The notes under the pieces were generated by a model. It saw only the letters and a program-made list of their open reading frames with translations, made no database searches and had not been told where the DNA came from. The translations under genes were made by a program, and so were the position numbers. A stretch of DNA of 64,000 bases from Amanita rubescens (lineage: Eukaryota > Basidiomycota > Agaricomycetes > Agaricales > Amanitaceae), in NCBI GenBank assembly GCA_015039365.1, contig WION01000076.1:124001-188000 (forward strand), in the 5' to 3' direction. How positions within the stretch are numbered: the stretch's first letter is position 1; each line of letters opens with the position of its first letter. Positions 24,158 through 35,536 of this stretch are shown here, piece after piece.

Positions 24158-24739
24158 TCACTCGATATGCAGCAACCAGTTACCAGGGGCAATCTCCTCC
24201 GATAGCCCTTTCCACATATAGCGTCCAGATAGTGCAACTGGTACCGTGGACCACGGTGTTGCGGCTTCACCTGGTCTGCTCGTCCACCAGTCCAGACCCG
24301 GATTATAGAAGGCCTCAGCAGCTCGGATAGCCCGATGGACAGCCAGCAAGATGTCGTGTACGGTGACAAAGTCATAGTTTCTCCCCGACGGACGGACTAC
24401 GAATGGACGTGGCAACACGTGACAGGTGATAACAACCTGTGATGAAGGCGGATTGGTAGCCGACTCGTGCGCCCATTCTAGCCGTAAATGGGGAGCAGAC
24501 GCACAGCTTGGACGTTGCCGTACGTCGTACTCGATACACGGGCAGTTGGCGTAGCGCAAGATTGGGTGAAGATGAGATGGAGGAGTGTCGAAGCTCATCT
24601 GTGGGAGCGAAATAGGGTGGAATTTGGGTGCGCCTAGTGGAAGAGGGACCCCCTCGTCGTCCATCTGTGGGGACGGTGCAGGTGTGGGGTACGACTCGGG
24701 ACCCCGGGCAGGTGAGAGGAAATCCCATCCATTGCACAT
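24158..24739 (-). CDS. DUF6699-like hypothetical protein, copy B
   Basis: This is a single-frame paralogue of 16077-16676. The methionine at 24739 (MCNGWDFLSP) aligns with MHNGWGRYSP in copy A; an alternative in-frame start lies seven codons upstream, at 24760 (MSAPAINM). It shares SYPTPAPSPQ, HPILRYANCPCIEYDV, PSSQVVITCHVLPRPF, YDFVTVHDILLAVHRA and the ending APGNWLLHIE. The middle differs most (AAEAFYNPGLDWWTSRP). Frame preservation despite clear nucleotide divergence suggests both copies have been under selection. Flanks on both sides (23740-23900 and 24830-25150) also match those of copy A. Function unknown. Confidence 0.68.
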   Translation of the reverse strand: MCNGWDFLSPARGPESYPTPAPSPQMDDEGVPLPLGAPKFHPISLPQMSFDTPPSHLHPILRYANCPCIEYDVRQRPSCASAPHLRLEWAHESATNPPSSQVVITCHVLPRPFVVRPSGRNYDFVTVHDILLAVHRAIRAAEAFYNPGLDWWTSRPGEAATPWSTVPVALSGRYMWKGLSEEIAPGNWLLHIE

Positions 24740-25325
24740 GTTTATCGCTGGTGCTGACATGTTTGCGTGTCAATAGACGTTGTAGGACTGTTTCAAGGTT
24801 ATTGCGGTGGGGAGCTAGCATAGAACTCGGCTCACCTCGAATGCGGCTTGAGAACAAGATTGGGAGGTTGTATGTGTAGGTGGGTTGTTTTCTCGTCGTT
24901 GCGGATGAGAGCTGAAGATGGATAGGCCTTTATAGCAGATATATAGGGTGATGAACAATGATGAGAGAGAGAGAAAAGGCGGGAAGCGCGAATGCAGGGA
25001 GAACAAGAATATCTGCTCAACTTTTATCTAAAGGAGATTCAGCCACGTGATGCAGCACTACCTTTTTGCTCGCGTAACGCTCTTTTGCCAATGACAAGGA
25101 TTCAAAACAAGAATTCGGGTGTATTCGTAAGGACTGTGGATGGCGTATCATTCCCGGGAGCGGCCATGTACGCCTGCGGAAATAGACTATGGACGGCCAG
25201 TGTACCTCCGATGACTGTATTAGGAAATTCTGACCTGGATTGACCCTGCATTGTACTTCCATCAAAGACTTTCTTTTATGTCGTGATATCTTGAAGGTCA
25301 ACAATCTCCATCTCCGGTTTGTCAT

Positions 25326-25782
25326 TGTTCTAAACTATGGGAGACTATGGATCATAGTGACCGTCGCTCCCTCCAGCGCCCACAACCTACAACTCACCTT
25401 GGAAACTTTGCACGAGACTCTGTTGTCATGTCAGCCGCAGTCGGCTATATACAATTACTGCCTGTTACTGCACGGTTTGTTCCTCGGAATCTGATATTAG
25501 CTGGTTAATCCACAACACCATGACAATTGTTGTCGAAGCTGTATGAGATTGGTGTATTAATGAAGACCGGTCGGCCTTTCGACGCAATCGCGACTACGTT
25601 GTCGGCAATCAATTGTACAATTGAGTCATTTGCTGTTGAATGCACGAGGCTTGTCTAGAGACGGTTGACCAATAAGTAGACCGTAAGCTCGTATAGCAGT
25701 AATTACTTCCCCCTCTTTTTCTTTTCGTTTTCGCCCACACAGGCATTTCCCGGAACTAGACAACGGTTGCGGTCTCCCTCTC
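25326..25782. other. Intergenic, no gene seen
   Basis: AT-rich spacer between the divergently arranged DUF6699 copy B and family copy C. I see nothing supportable. Confidence 0.4.
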
Positions 25783-26515
25783 ATGTTTATCACACCAGGA
25801 GTTTTTTTGTTGTCTCTGTATCCAATTGAATGCGACGGTGCTGTGACTGTGACTCGTTACACGAGTTTCAATTCTCATCCAAACGGTTTACGTCTAGGAT
25901 TGCAGCGCTCGCGTCGCCTTGGGCGCGTCATGATTTTAAACCGGTTGCAAGGCGCCCGCAATAGCCCTCGGTTGCGTCTCTTCAGCAGCGCAAGTAATAC
26001 TGTACGTTTGCTCCATTATTCAACTTTAAACCTAGAGCCTGAACTACACTTTAGGAGCGACCCCGAGTGTGAAAACGGCCCTACAACAGGCTCGAACCTC
26101 TTCCGTTCTGTCTTGGGAACTCTTAATCCTTCGAAATTCCCTCGCGCGGATTTTCTCGACTTGTCGTATCATATCTCTGGTTCAAAGACTCGGCTGGGCT
26201 AAGTCTGATTACCTGTGCAAATCGAGAGCGGTTCCCGATACGTGCCATGTCCCTCGTCCTCCTCATCCTCCCATGATGGGTGATTTACGGTTCCGCATCA
26301 CGCCGAGTAGCGACCGATCCAGCTTCGATAGAGGTTCAGATCTTCAGATTCGCGACCCACCTGCTTCGATAGTGGTTCAGATCTTCCTATTCTCGAAGGC
26401 ATCTTGCAAACATCGAAAAGTACAAACGTTTATGCGAGCAACTAGTCGTCGTTTGCTCTGGAAGTCTTCAACGCAACATATCAGACGATTTTTTTTGAAT
26501 CCCTACATCATTTGA
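25783..26515 (+). pseudogene. Uncharacterised multicopy family, copy C (decayed)
   Basis: The plus strand contains LGTLNPSKFPRADFLDLSY near 26110-26175, matching LGTLNLSKLSHTDFLDV of copy B. After a frame break it contains PHPPMMGDLRFRITPSSDRS near 26260-26330, matching LPPAMGQLRFRITPNND. Frames switch at least once between these blocks, and the intervening IWFKHSP segment is lost. The 5' end near 25783 (MFITPGVFLLSLYP) may be a signal peptide or chance. It is inverted relative to copy B. Confidence 0.5.
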
Positions 26516-26861
26516 ATGAACCATGTTTTCAATATCATGGGCCGCTTTGTATTTCGGGTAGCGGAGGGAGATAATTTTTCTCAATGCCAACTACAGCACC
26601 CCATTTCGGGAACTAGGGTATGTACACTATTTGATCTTAATTTCGTGACTGATATTTTGTTTATGCAGATAGTGGCTTCTTGCGGCTGGAAAATTTGGAC
26701 GATGGAGATCTGTGTTATGGTACGGCTTCACGGAGGGATGAGGGTGTTAAGTCAATGGTATGTGTCATGCTCGTTCAATAGGACGGTACAGCTAAGGCCT
26801 GTTTTTCTTCACTAGGTTCGGTGAAAACAAAGGCTTTAGTACAACGCTCTTCACCGTCGGT

Positions 26862-26901
26862 GTGACGCAAGCGTGACATAAATAGACTTGCGTCACGTCA
26901 C
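26862..26901 (+). promoter_or_regulatory. Inverted repeat with CRE-like site before a small gene
   Basis: GTGACGCAAG (26862-26871) and its exact complement CTTGCGTCAC (26887-26896) flank the TATA-like CATAAATA. The right arm overlaps CGTCACGTCAC (26891-26901), also present before the family gene at 15396. The block ends 36 bases before the ATG at 26937. It is probably a bZIP-responsive core promoter, by inference. Confidence 0.45.
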
Positions 26902-26936
26902 ATTGGACGAGCACCAGAATCACTACTACCACCACC

Positions 26937-27524
26937 ATGGCATCGCACGGCAATGATTACGATCCCATCTCATCCTCACCTCCAATTTCTGGAACACCTC
27001 CCTTTCTTCCTAGTACACAGGAGCCACGAACTTCTATGCATCAATTGTCTCTGAGCGAGTTTCTTGCCCAATCTTTCCCTCCATTCGACCATCGGACTAT
27101 ACTTGACCCCTTTGCTGAGGAGGCAGAACGCGACGCGGCTTTTCAAGAAGGTATAACCAACCGCATATACCCACAAAACCGCGCATATAAACATTGCACT
27201 TGCAGAACTCGTCGATATGCTGCTCGACGCTTTGATCGAGACTCACGCTTGGGCCAACGCGCGATTGAAATTTGAAAACGAAATCGCAGCAGAGCGATTC
27301 GAGCAAAAGATTTCTGGAACGATGATAATGGAAAAGGAACAAGGCATGTCATCGTCGTTGCTTGGTAACTCTGTTCACCGAGTTGTCTTTCCTTCTATAT
27401 GCGCGTGCGAGCAATGCTTACCGTGTTCTCCTTGGTTTTTACAGAGAGAACGCGGGAACGTTTACTTGCGTTTGTTCATAATATCAAGAACGCTATTATG
27501 GCTTTGACTGCTGCTATTCTGTAA
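26937..27524 (+). CDS. Small hypothetical protein, three exons
   Basis: The exons 26937-27150, 27206-27364 and 27445-27524 join in frame with canonical GT-AG introns (GTATAA...TTGCAG and GTAACT...TTACAG), giving 150 residues. The N-terminal half is Ser/Pro-rich (MASHGNDYDPISSSPPIS). The C-terminal half is predicted helical, with heptad-like spacing (LVDMLLDALIETHAWANARL, FVHNIKNAIMALTAAIL). No signal peptide and no recognised domain. A distinct promoter element precedes it. I cannot assign a function; a small coiled-coil or oligomerising protein is the best description. Confidence 0.6.
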
Positions 27525-27758
27525 CGTGTCGTAATACATTTGCTGCGCTTATTAGCCCTATGCCAAGCAAGGACCGGTGCTAGCTCCGCAGTGATACGCG
27601 TTTCAGTCATGTTCAGCATTTTAGACTAATTGACTGGCACCGCGGAACGAACCCCGTACCTCGAAAGGGACATCCACATATCTGATGGTTTTGAATAAAC
27701 ACTTAAATTGAGGTACAACTTTGGCCAAAAAGTACATAGTCATGATAAGCTACTTTCA

Positions 27759-28424
27759 TCATAACGTCAGGTTATACTCATACTCGCTCGTCGTCGACTG
27801 GGCAATCCAGAGAACAATAGCTGACAGCATCATAGCTACACTTTGTGTAACGTTTGCGTAGCCGTAGTAATTGAACTGTTCCGGATAATTATTCATCAAA
27901 TACTTGAGCACGAGTACCGTCTACAATGCCAAAGATCAGGAAAAAGAAAAAACTTGATCAAGGGATGACTGATTAAACGTACCACGCTCCCAGCCAGACC
28001 TCCCGCCATACAAGCGAATCCGATAAAGAGGATCAACCTCGCTCCTCCAAACGGCTCTTGAATCCCCAAACGAATCATCTCCCCGTACTCTGTCTTTATC
28101 TATCATGTTGATAACGATGTAACCGATGAGGGAGCATATACCCGGAACCCAGTCGACAAACGTGACGTGGACCGGTGGAGGCTCATCCCGACCCCAAGGA
28201 GAGCGAGCATGCGCAGAAAGAATAGCTGCATCTAAGAATGTCCAATTCGCCAGGGCGAACTGTCCGACCCGGTATGAGAGAAGAGAAGCGCATGAGAAAA
28301 ATAAACCCACCAAAGCGCCAGCGACGTAAATCCCAATAGTCCTCCTATGTCTTCCTATCGAGAATTCTGGAAAAGGGTTTAAACAAACCCGTCGTGGGTC
28401 GTAATGAGCTCTTGGGAGTGACAT
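27759..28424 (-). CDS. vps68: Vps68/TMEM50-family membrane protein (apparent one-base frameshift)
   Basis: Vps68 is a small four-helix membrane protein that works with Vps55 in late endosome to vacuole sorting. The start at 28424 (MSLPRAHYDPRRV) fits orthologue length, although the frame stays open upstream to an ATG at 28586. Motifs: FPEFSIGRHRRTIGIYVAGAL, a 51-nt in-frame intron (GTGGGT...GGACAG), FALANWTFLDAAILSAHA, HVTFVDWVPGICSLIGYIV, NMIDKDRVRGDDSFGDSRAVW, then GARLILFIGFACMAGGLAGS. After an intron comes TVLVLKYLMNNYPEQFNYYG...LSAIVLWIAQS, with the stop at 27759. The step from SRAVW to GARLIL needs a one-base shift near 28047. Everything else is highly conserved, so a sequencing error is as likely as a real lesion in this normally single-copy gene. 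Confidence 0.85.
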
Positions 28425-28586
28425 GTAATTGCAAGACGACAAAGGTGAGGAGGGTTTAGGCTCAGACTGCGGAGAGTAAGCGTGGGAACGAAAGGATTGG
28501 TCCTCGGTTTGGACAAACGTTTCCACGCTGACTGCGATTTCTATCGGTGTCTTGAGGATTATCTTCTGTGTGGTTGGGAGACCCAT

Positions 28587-29873
28587 TGTGAAGGGGGGGT
28601 AAAGTGCAGCTACACGCGGTATACACAATAAGCTAGTTAGAGATAGATATATAAGTAGAACCGCTCAACCGCGCCCAAAGCGAGAAGAAGAGAACTTCTT
28701 ATATTACTTGAACCAGGCAAATTACGCCAAGTTTGTACACAACAGTTTAACAATCGCGTGAGATACATTGCTTAGTATAGTTTGGAACCACGGCGGGGGT
28801 GCTTTTCCTAATTACGGTTTGATTACTTGCAACTATCTATGATGTTGCCGTTATATAGAGGCGCCAGAGGTGCCAATCACGACTAGAGTTGCTCCAAAGA
28901 TTGCTCATCATCCTGGCATCCACGCCAAACAGTCGGTGATTGTCGAAACCCGGTTCCTTAATATCTTTGATTGTGCGGATATAGAAGGCAACTGCCGTGG
29001 GTGGACTGTGAAGCTTTGCTACAGGGATGGTGTGCAGGGATGACTGGAGTGATTTTCAGGGCGATGTTGGAGAGATGTGTATGGCTCGAGGACGCTCCCT
29101 TTCCTTAGATAATGGCTAAGGATGTAGGGATCGAGGTAATTGACGGTATAGTCGGTTGACGTAGACAGTTGCTTCAGATGACGCAGGGTGCGCGTTGGGT
29201 GCGTCATTGCTGTCCTCGGAGTAGGCGGTGGAGCTGTCTGTGCCGGCATGGGGTATAGCCAGAAAAAATCGGACTGTGAGGAAAACTCATGGCGAGCTGT
29301 GTGCTATTCCTGTAATCACACATGGCTATACTTACTCACTTTAGCACGTTGTGGCGAGCGCCGGGAGCGATTGCGCATAATCACGGAGGTTTTATGTGTC
29401 CGGACTTGTCCCCCCGCTAATCTCGCCGTGAACAAATGATGACGTGATTTAGGCGCCAATCCCGTACTGCCAACAGGAATGAGAAAAAATGCGAGTTGAA
29501 TTTCTATTCGCTGGATCTGGGAGCGCCATGTGCAACCGAAAATCGTGGAGCTGTATGGATCGACCAAAGCCGAGGACTTCATTGTCCAAAAAGTTGTGCT
29601 ACTTTGCACTGCATTGTCAGGCAACACTGTGATGGCATAGATAAAGCTCACTTGTCGTCTGTGCCTGCTGTAAATGACACCACCAAAGGTTTCGCTCGAT
29701 AGGCGCCTGCCAGTGTCGCTCGCAATAAATCACTTCAGACAGGTTCTCGTAAATCGGATACGTTATACGACAACTCACGAGAAGGGTGTGGTCATATAAA
29801 GACACAAGGTCCACGGCCTGGCCGGGCGCACCGACCGAAGCCACGTTTTTCTAATTCATTCGGTCCATTCTCA
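28587..29873. other. No confident gene
   Basis: It holds the Vps68 5' region (TATATAAG near 28650) and several short coding-like minus frames (29617-29844, YDHTLL and PIERNLWWCHLQQ). These may belong with the hypothetical gene fragment at 29874-30210, but joins are speculative. Confidence 0.3.
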
Positions 29874-30210
29874 TCATCTGATACGGCCGCACATACCCAA
29901 ATAGCATTGATCAAAATGAAACGCCCATAAACAGGGATGGGTTTCCTCAGAGAAGCGCTTTAGCACAAACACCATTCCAAATCCGTCTAAAAGGCAGGTC
30001 ACACTCACAGGTTCTTCGTCGCCCCCTTCCATTTCCTGGAAAGACCCCGGAGTGGGGTCCTCGAGAGGTTTGCTTAATTCTTCTCCTCCAAAGTCCAAGA
30101 TGCGAACAGGGATGTTTTGAAACATCTCCTTACCATCAAGTTTGAGGGAGCTCACTAGATTGAGGGACCTAGGGTTGAGCTCAGGCTTGGCTAGTTGGCA
30201 GAGGTCCCCG
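29874..30210 (-). CDS. Hypothetical protein fragment, family unknown
   Basis: A minus frame of about 110 codons reads DPGDLCQLAKPELNPRSLNL, then GKEMFQNIPVRILDFGGEEL and ETHPCLWAFHFDQ. Its composition is protein-like, and a donor-like GTATGTG follows near 29893. An extension into 29600-29850 is possible but I cannot place the exon borders. No start methionine is obvious at the 5' side. No family recognised. It is divergent from the HMG-box gene at 30379, with a TATA-like CCTATAAAG near 30265 between them. Confidence 0.35.
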
Positions 30211-30378
30211 GGGTCCGTTTACGAGAACACGGCATAGTGTGCGAATCTCAGGTGAGGATAGGCAGCCTATAAAGACAAGAACAATAGTTCCTAGCTGTTA
30301 ACGTTCATCTCCCCACTTGTATCCTACTCGGGGATTATTTTCCACTTTCCCCGACCCTTCTAATTCAGGTATTTCCAC

Positions 30379-32031
30379 ATGGCTCCCATCCGCATCAGCA
30401 CAATGGCTTTGCAACGTAGACGTCGCTCTTCACTTGCTTTGAATCGTAAGTGATCCTTATCGATAAGAAAACGAAGGATTAAGCGATCTCACCCAGCCTT
30501 TACACCAGCAAAGCCAGGAATTTACGGAATCAGTCGACCTGTAACGTTCGCGCCCAATGTAACTCCTGGGACGTACGTAGAGCCAGAGGAATTACTGGGA
30601 ATGTCGAGTCCCGACTATCAATCCTTAGCACCCACCTTGTTCCCACCATCCGAACTTCCTTCAAGCACCACTAGAAAGCGTTGCCCGCCAGGCAAGCGGC
30701 GCTCGCAGGGTTATATCCCTCGTCCCCCCAATGCTTTTATGCTCTTCAGAGCGGACTTTGTGCGGCAGAAACACGTCCCTGGATCGATAGAGACTAATCA
30801 TGGATCCCTTTCCAAAATAATTGGTAAGCCGTTTGACCCTTATCAAATTTTGCCTTGAAACTGATATATCTCTCTAATATAGGCAATTGCTGGAGGGCGC
30901 TGCCCCTGGAAGAAAAACGTGTTTGGGAGGTCAAAGCAAAGCACGCCAAGGCGGAGCATAAAGCTCGGTACCCCAACTACCGTTTCCGGCCCGTGCACAA
31001 CAAAAACAAAGATAAGAAGAAGGAAAAGCAGCTGACCACCATGGAAGACGAGCGCCGATGCGAAGAAGTTGCTCAATTGCTTCTCGAAGGCAAAAAGGGC
31101 GACGAATTAGCAGCTGCCATCCGCGATCTCGACCGGCTCCGTAATCCTCTAATGGGTGGCCCCGCGGAGCTCTCTCAGCTCCGTCGACCCTCGTCTGTAC
31201 CTTTGCCGGGAGATTTTGCCTCGTACTTTAGCAACATCGCGCTTCCTTCTCTACCACTCTTCCCGACTTCGCGCCCATCATCGCCGGTTTCCATCTCGCA
31301 TCATCAAAGAAGGGCTCTCGGCGCTCGTCGTTCATCCAGCGCCGGTCCATCCCTCATGCCCCGATCATGGACGATGCCTCTTCCCGCGATGTTCCAGGAT
31401 CACTCGCCCCTGCCCGAAGTCGACACGTCTCTCTTCAACCCAACTTGGTCCAACACCTTCCCCACCCAATCTCATACCGCTGATCACAGTCATTTCAATT
31501 TTAATGACGTTATGCACTGGCCTTTCGGATTTACACTCTCCGATCTCTCACAACCAGAGTACCGCGCTCGGTCCCCTGGACACCTCTCCGCTCCAGATGA
31601 TGCCACCCCAAGTGATGCCGGATACGACTAGCGCTCATCACGAGTTGGCAGACGTCGCTTGGATGTCGACAGGGCTCGAAGCTCACTTTGACACTTTTTC
31701 CAAATCATCTTCAGCGTACTCTGGCTCGCCCGAGCCATCAGAACATATTCTGCACGCGCCGCAACCGCAACAAAGTGCCGAGGCACCCACTGTCGACATG
31801 TTGTCAATGTACCCCGAGTCTTTCGTCGATCCGCACGCGCAATATACGCAAAGCCTTGGCATGGATTACACCGGCACCAACGGACTATGTGGTCTTCCCA
31901 CCGATCATATGACATCGACTTATCATCATCACCAAGGATTCCCGGCTGGCCTGGACCCCAATTTTGACGCCCAGTCCTACGATCATCATAACGCGCTATA
32001 CGAATTCACTGCTATAGGTGCTCACGAATGA
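30379..32031 (+). CDS. HMG-box transcription factor 2
   Basis: Four exons join in frame: 30379-30445, 30497-30823, 30883-31508 and 31558-32031, a total of 497 residues. Exon 1 is short and basic (MAPIRISTMALQRRRRSS). The HMG box starts YIPRPPNAFMLFRADFVRQK, is split by an intron after SLSKIIG and continues NCWRALPLEEKRVW to YRFRPVH. The split site is identical in HMG factor 1, so the two genes are paralogues. A lysine-rich linker (NKNKDKKKEKQ), a short helical region (LLLEGKKGDELAAAI) and a Ser/Pro/His-rich C-terminus follow; the last is a likely activation domain. The last intron (31509-31557) has a weak GTTATG donor, but it is needed to reach the long final exon and keeps phase 0. It is a nuclear regulator of the STE11/ROX1 type; targets unknown. 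Confidence 0.85.
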
Positions 32032-32102
32032 AACGAAAGAAGAAGCTTCTTGTCCTCAAATTTTAAATGATCTTTTAATGATTTCTTGAATTATATGCTC
32101 AA

Positions 32103-32123
32103 TCTCTCTCTCTCTCTCTCTCT
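32103..32123. repeat. (TC)n microsatellite
   Basis: About ten TC units lie in the 3' flank of HMG factor 2. Confidence 0.9.
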
Positions 32124-32129
32124 TGGCTA

Positions 32130-35100
32130 CGCTAGCGAAGACTATTATTAATCATCTCAAAATCACTGTATCAATATTGTTTCGCGACGTTTTTTTTCAA
32201 CCCCTACCTCTTTGTAGCAACTTGGAGCTTGGTTGGTAACCACGAGTCTCTTCTCATTTATTTAGTAGTTATCTCTTAATTTCTCGACGTGTATCAATAT
32301 TTTGAACATAGACAAAAGTGTCGTTTATTCCAAAAATGGTCCCGAGGCCTCCACAACCCCGGCCATCATGGGAATTTAAACCAACTCCGAGGATCTGTCA
32401 GAGTTTTGATAGGTAACAAGTTCCGACAGCATAATAAGGTAGTCAAGAGCGACTAGGTGACAAGGGTTCGGCAAGGATACGCATTGAAAGGCCAGAGTCG
32501 TGATGAATTGTCGTTGGTTGGTTCGTACGTGTGTGTGCACGCGTGGTCGGAGAGAAGGCGAGGATTAATACCGGCCAGCTCGGACGCTTCCAAGCTGCCA
32601 CGTTGAACTTGGCAGTCATCATATATATTATATATGTATACACCGATGACGATGATGCATGATACGTACGTACGGCAACACGATACACGCTTCCCGAGTT
32701 CTATCCGACGAAGCGGGCTCTGGGGATGAATGAGGTAACACGTCAACTCTATTTGGAGGGATGGACGTAAAGAGTACCCTCGCTCGATATAGGATGTAGG
32801 ATTATAGCGAGCGCTCCCGAGGAATGGATACGCCGTCGGTCCACGCCGGTTTTCGTGACGGTGGCGATGGAAGACGAGCAGAGGTTGTCAGGAATGGGAA
32901 ACAAGTCGCGATTAGCGCCACCGCCGTGTGGCCTGACTACGACCAGTTTAGTTACTTCTTCCGATTTTCCTCATCGAGCCTTCCCATCGCGTCCCGAATG
33001 GACTAGAAGGTATAGAGGAAAGGGAAACACCGCTAGATTTGGTCTTGATCGTCCACGATGGAGGAACTCACCAACGGCGCTGATATCGATATATTATTGA
33101 TAAGGATGAACAAAAGAGAAGCTACTAGTCGTTGCTTTGTCTTTTAGGAGGAATTTGGAGCGAGGATGATGCATAGATTTTGAGTGGGTCAGCGGACAGC
33201 ACCACGTTCTGATAGACTGTCGATGACGGCTATCTAGGTGGGGCCTGAAGGCCTGACTGACGTTGTTCGCTGGTTCCACTGCGACCAGGGGCTCTGTCGT
33301 AGTATCCAGCATAGCGGTGACTGTCGTCTCGAGAAAACGAGGAGAGCAGCAACGGCCCATGGTAACATGGTGAGTAGTTTCAAGTGTCACCTACGCGCAC
33401 CCGTCTCAGAGTCAGTAGCTTCCGATTGCAGAGTTTAGACCGAGACGAAGCTTGTTGTCTAGCAAACGAGACATTTGACATAGGTTGCAGATAGCAACGA
33501 GAACCAGGATATGATAACCAGGAAACGACCTGTCTTCGTCTCTTGGTAGGCTGATCGTTTGCCGTTCTTGGGAGGGTCTCCATCAATCTGTCGCTACAGT
33601 GGTCTCCTAGTCATCCAACAAATTATCGCCATTCGTTTAAAGCATGGAGAATCAAAATCGAGGCGGGAACCACTTTATTAGTGAGTAATGGCAATGAAAC
33701 TAACAAGATCGTATTGATCGTCTGCATCGACTGAAGGCGACGTTGACGACGTCAAGCAGATGGTACGTTGTCCGTTGACCTGGCCACGCCGCAGGCGAGC
33801 TTGTTCGGGTATCGAGCGCCGTGTTTAGCGTATGACCTGGCAAGCTGGCAGTTAATCACTAGTGCCTAGAAGGTTCTTCGATTGGTCCATTGTGGGGCCA
33901 CAAGTAAGGGGCCAGGAACCCTTTCCGAGTAAGCAAAATTTCCTAAAAACAGGGGTCCAAGGCTTATCATCTGCGCAGTATTGAACACGCCACAAAGATG
34001 AGAGGATGGGTGCCTGCAGGTCGAGAGTGATTTGTTTTGGTCCTGCCCCATTATTCCGACTGCGGCCGTCATAGAAAGTTTCCCGTGATTTGTTGTTCTT
34101 CAAAATACTCAATCTTCCCCTGTAGATCGGGTTATAGGACCGGCCCTACACGGGAGTCGGCAGGACCTTAATACGCTATCTCGTGGGTCACGTAAGGTAC
34201 ACGATTTTGACACGACGCATTGGGAGACGGCATCCGTGCCTACCGTCTGAATTCTTTTCCCAAGGAATCATGTCTGATTTGGAAATTGCTTGACGTTCTT
34301 CGGTTTAGAAATACAGCAATATCGTCGTTCCAGGTCGATTAGCACAAGCGCGTGGGACCTTTTCATGGACAAGTAGTCAGCGGGTAATTTCGGCCTGTCA
34401 ATGTTGCCAAACAGCTCGGTTGGATACCTGTGTCCAAGTTAAAGAACTCCTTGCTATGTGGAAAGCCATGGTTTGTGCTGTGAATTTCATTTTTAGACGG
34501 TGAGACGGAGCATGACCAGGATAGCTCTATATAATTCCGATTGAGGGATAATGCCCGTAGCTTTAAATTTCTTTCCTTAACGAGCGATGTGAACGAATGT
34601 GCGAGGTTATCGGAAATCGCCAAGCAATGATTAAAAACGCTTGCGGTTCAGTTTGAGTAGAAAACTATTCGGCGGAATTGGAATTGAATGATCTATATTG
34701 GATTTGTCCATTTTTTTGTTTTCAGGCACTGCCCACACGCCGCCGCCGTGCAGCATTGCAAGATCAACTTAGGTAAGACATGTGTCAGAAAAAATGTTTC
34801 TTTGCGTCCTTGAGGAAGGATCAGGAAGATAAACCCCCGTTGTGTTGCAGCTCTGAAACTGATTGTTGAGTAGGAAGGACGATCAAGTTCTCCGGAGCCG
34901 GTGATCTTCAACTTCGAGAAGAGCCGGAGCAGTCTAGGCTATGGCAGTTGCGATGCACGCATGAGGAATGCTGTCAGCCTGTCAGCCGATGTATGAGAAG
35001 TAGCACTTGGACAGCGGGGAGAAATTTAACGCAAGAGTCCGACCGGAGGAAGAGAGAATGCGTACCTTGGTGATGGCAACCCAAAAGGAGATCCCACGAT

Positions 35101-35536
35101 CTATCAGTCTGTTATATCCTTTTCCACGAGCACATGCTAGATGCAGGCGGCCGCACATAATTGTTAGCTGCTCCAGAGGGGCAGGCCAGTGTAGGATAAG
35201 TGCTGTGCTGATCCTAGGTGCTGCCTGGGCCGGCAGGGCCCACCTCGGGTGCAGCTGAGCCAGTGCAATCCAGGGCATGGAAGCTGTGTTGCCCGATGCG
35301 TATGTACCTCACTGAATCTATATCCGTCCACCTATTTGACTGGCGTACCTCATGGGGAAATGCCAGCGTCGTCTGACCAATCGGATTTAGTGATGCATAT
35401 GTATCCCTGAATTCAGGCACCCAAACCTTCCGGCCATTATTAGACATCAAGCGTACACGGGTTAGTATATAACAAAAGCCTCCTTCCACCTGGTGTACGG
35501 CATACCCAATTCCCTCCGCTCACTTATCTGAAAACC
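32130..35536. other. Long gene-poor stretch
   Basis: I could not support any gene in these 3.4 kb. Frames are short and overlapping on both strands. Notable are TA-rich ATATATATTATATATGTATA at about 32620-32640 and alternating purine-pyrimidine GTGTGTGCACGCG near 32531. A promoter with TATATAAC (35467-35474) lies 63 bases before the secreted-peptide gene. Confidence 0.4.
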
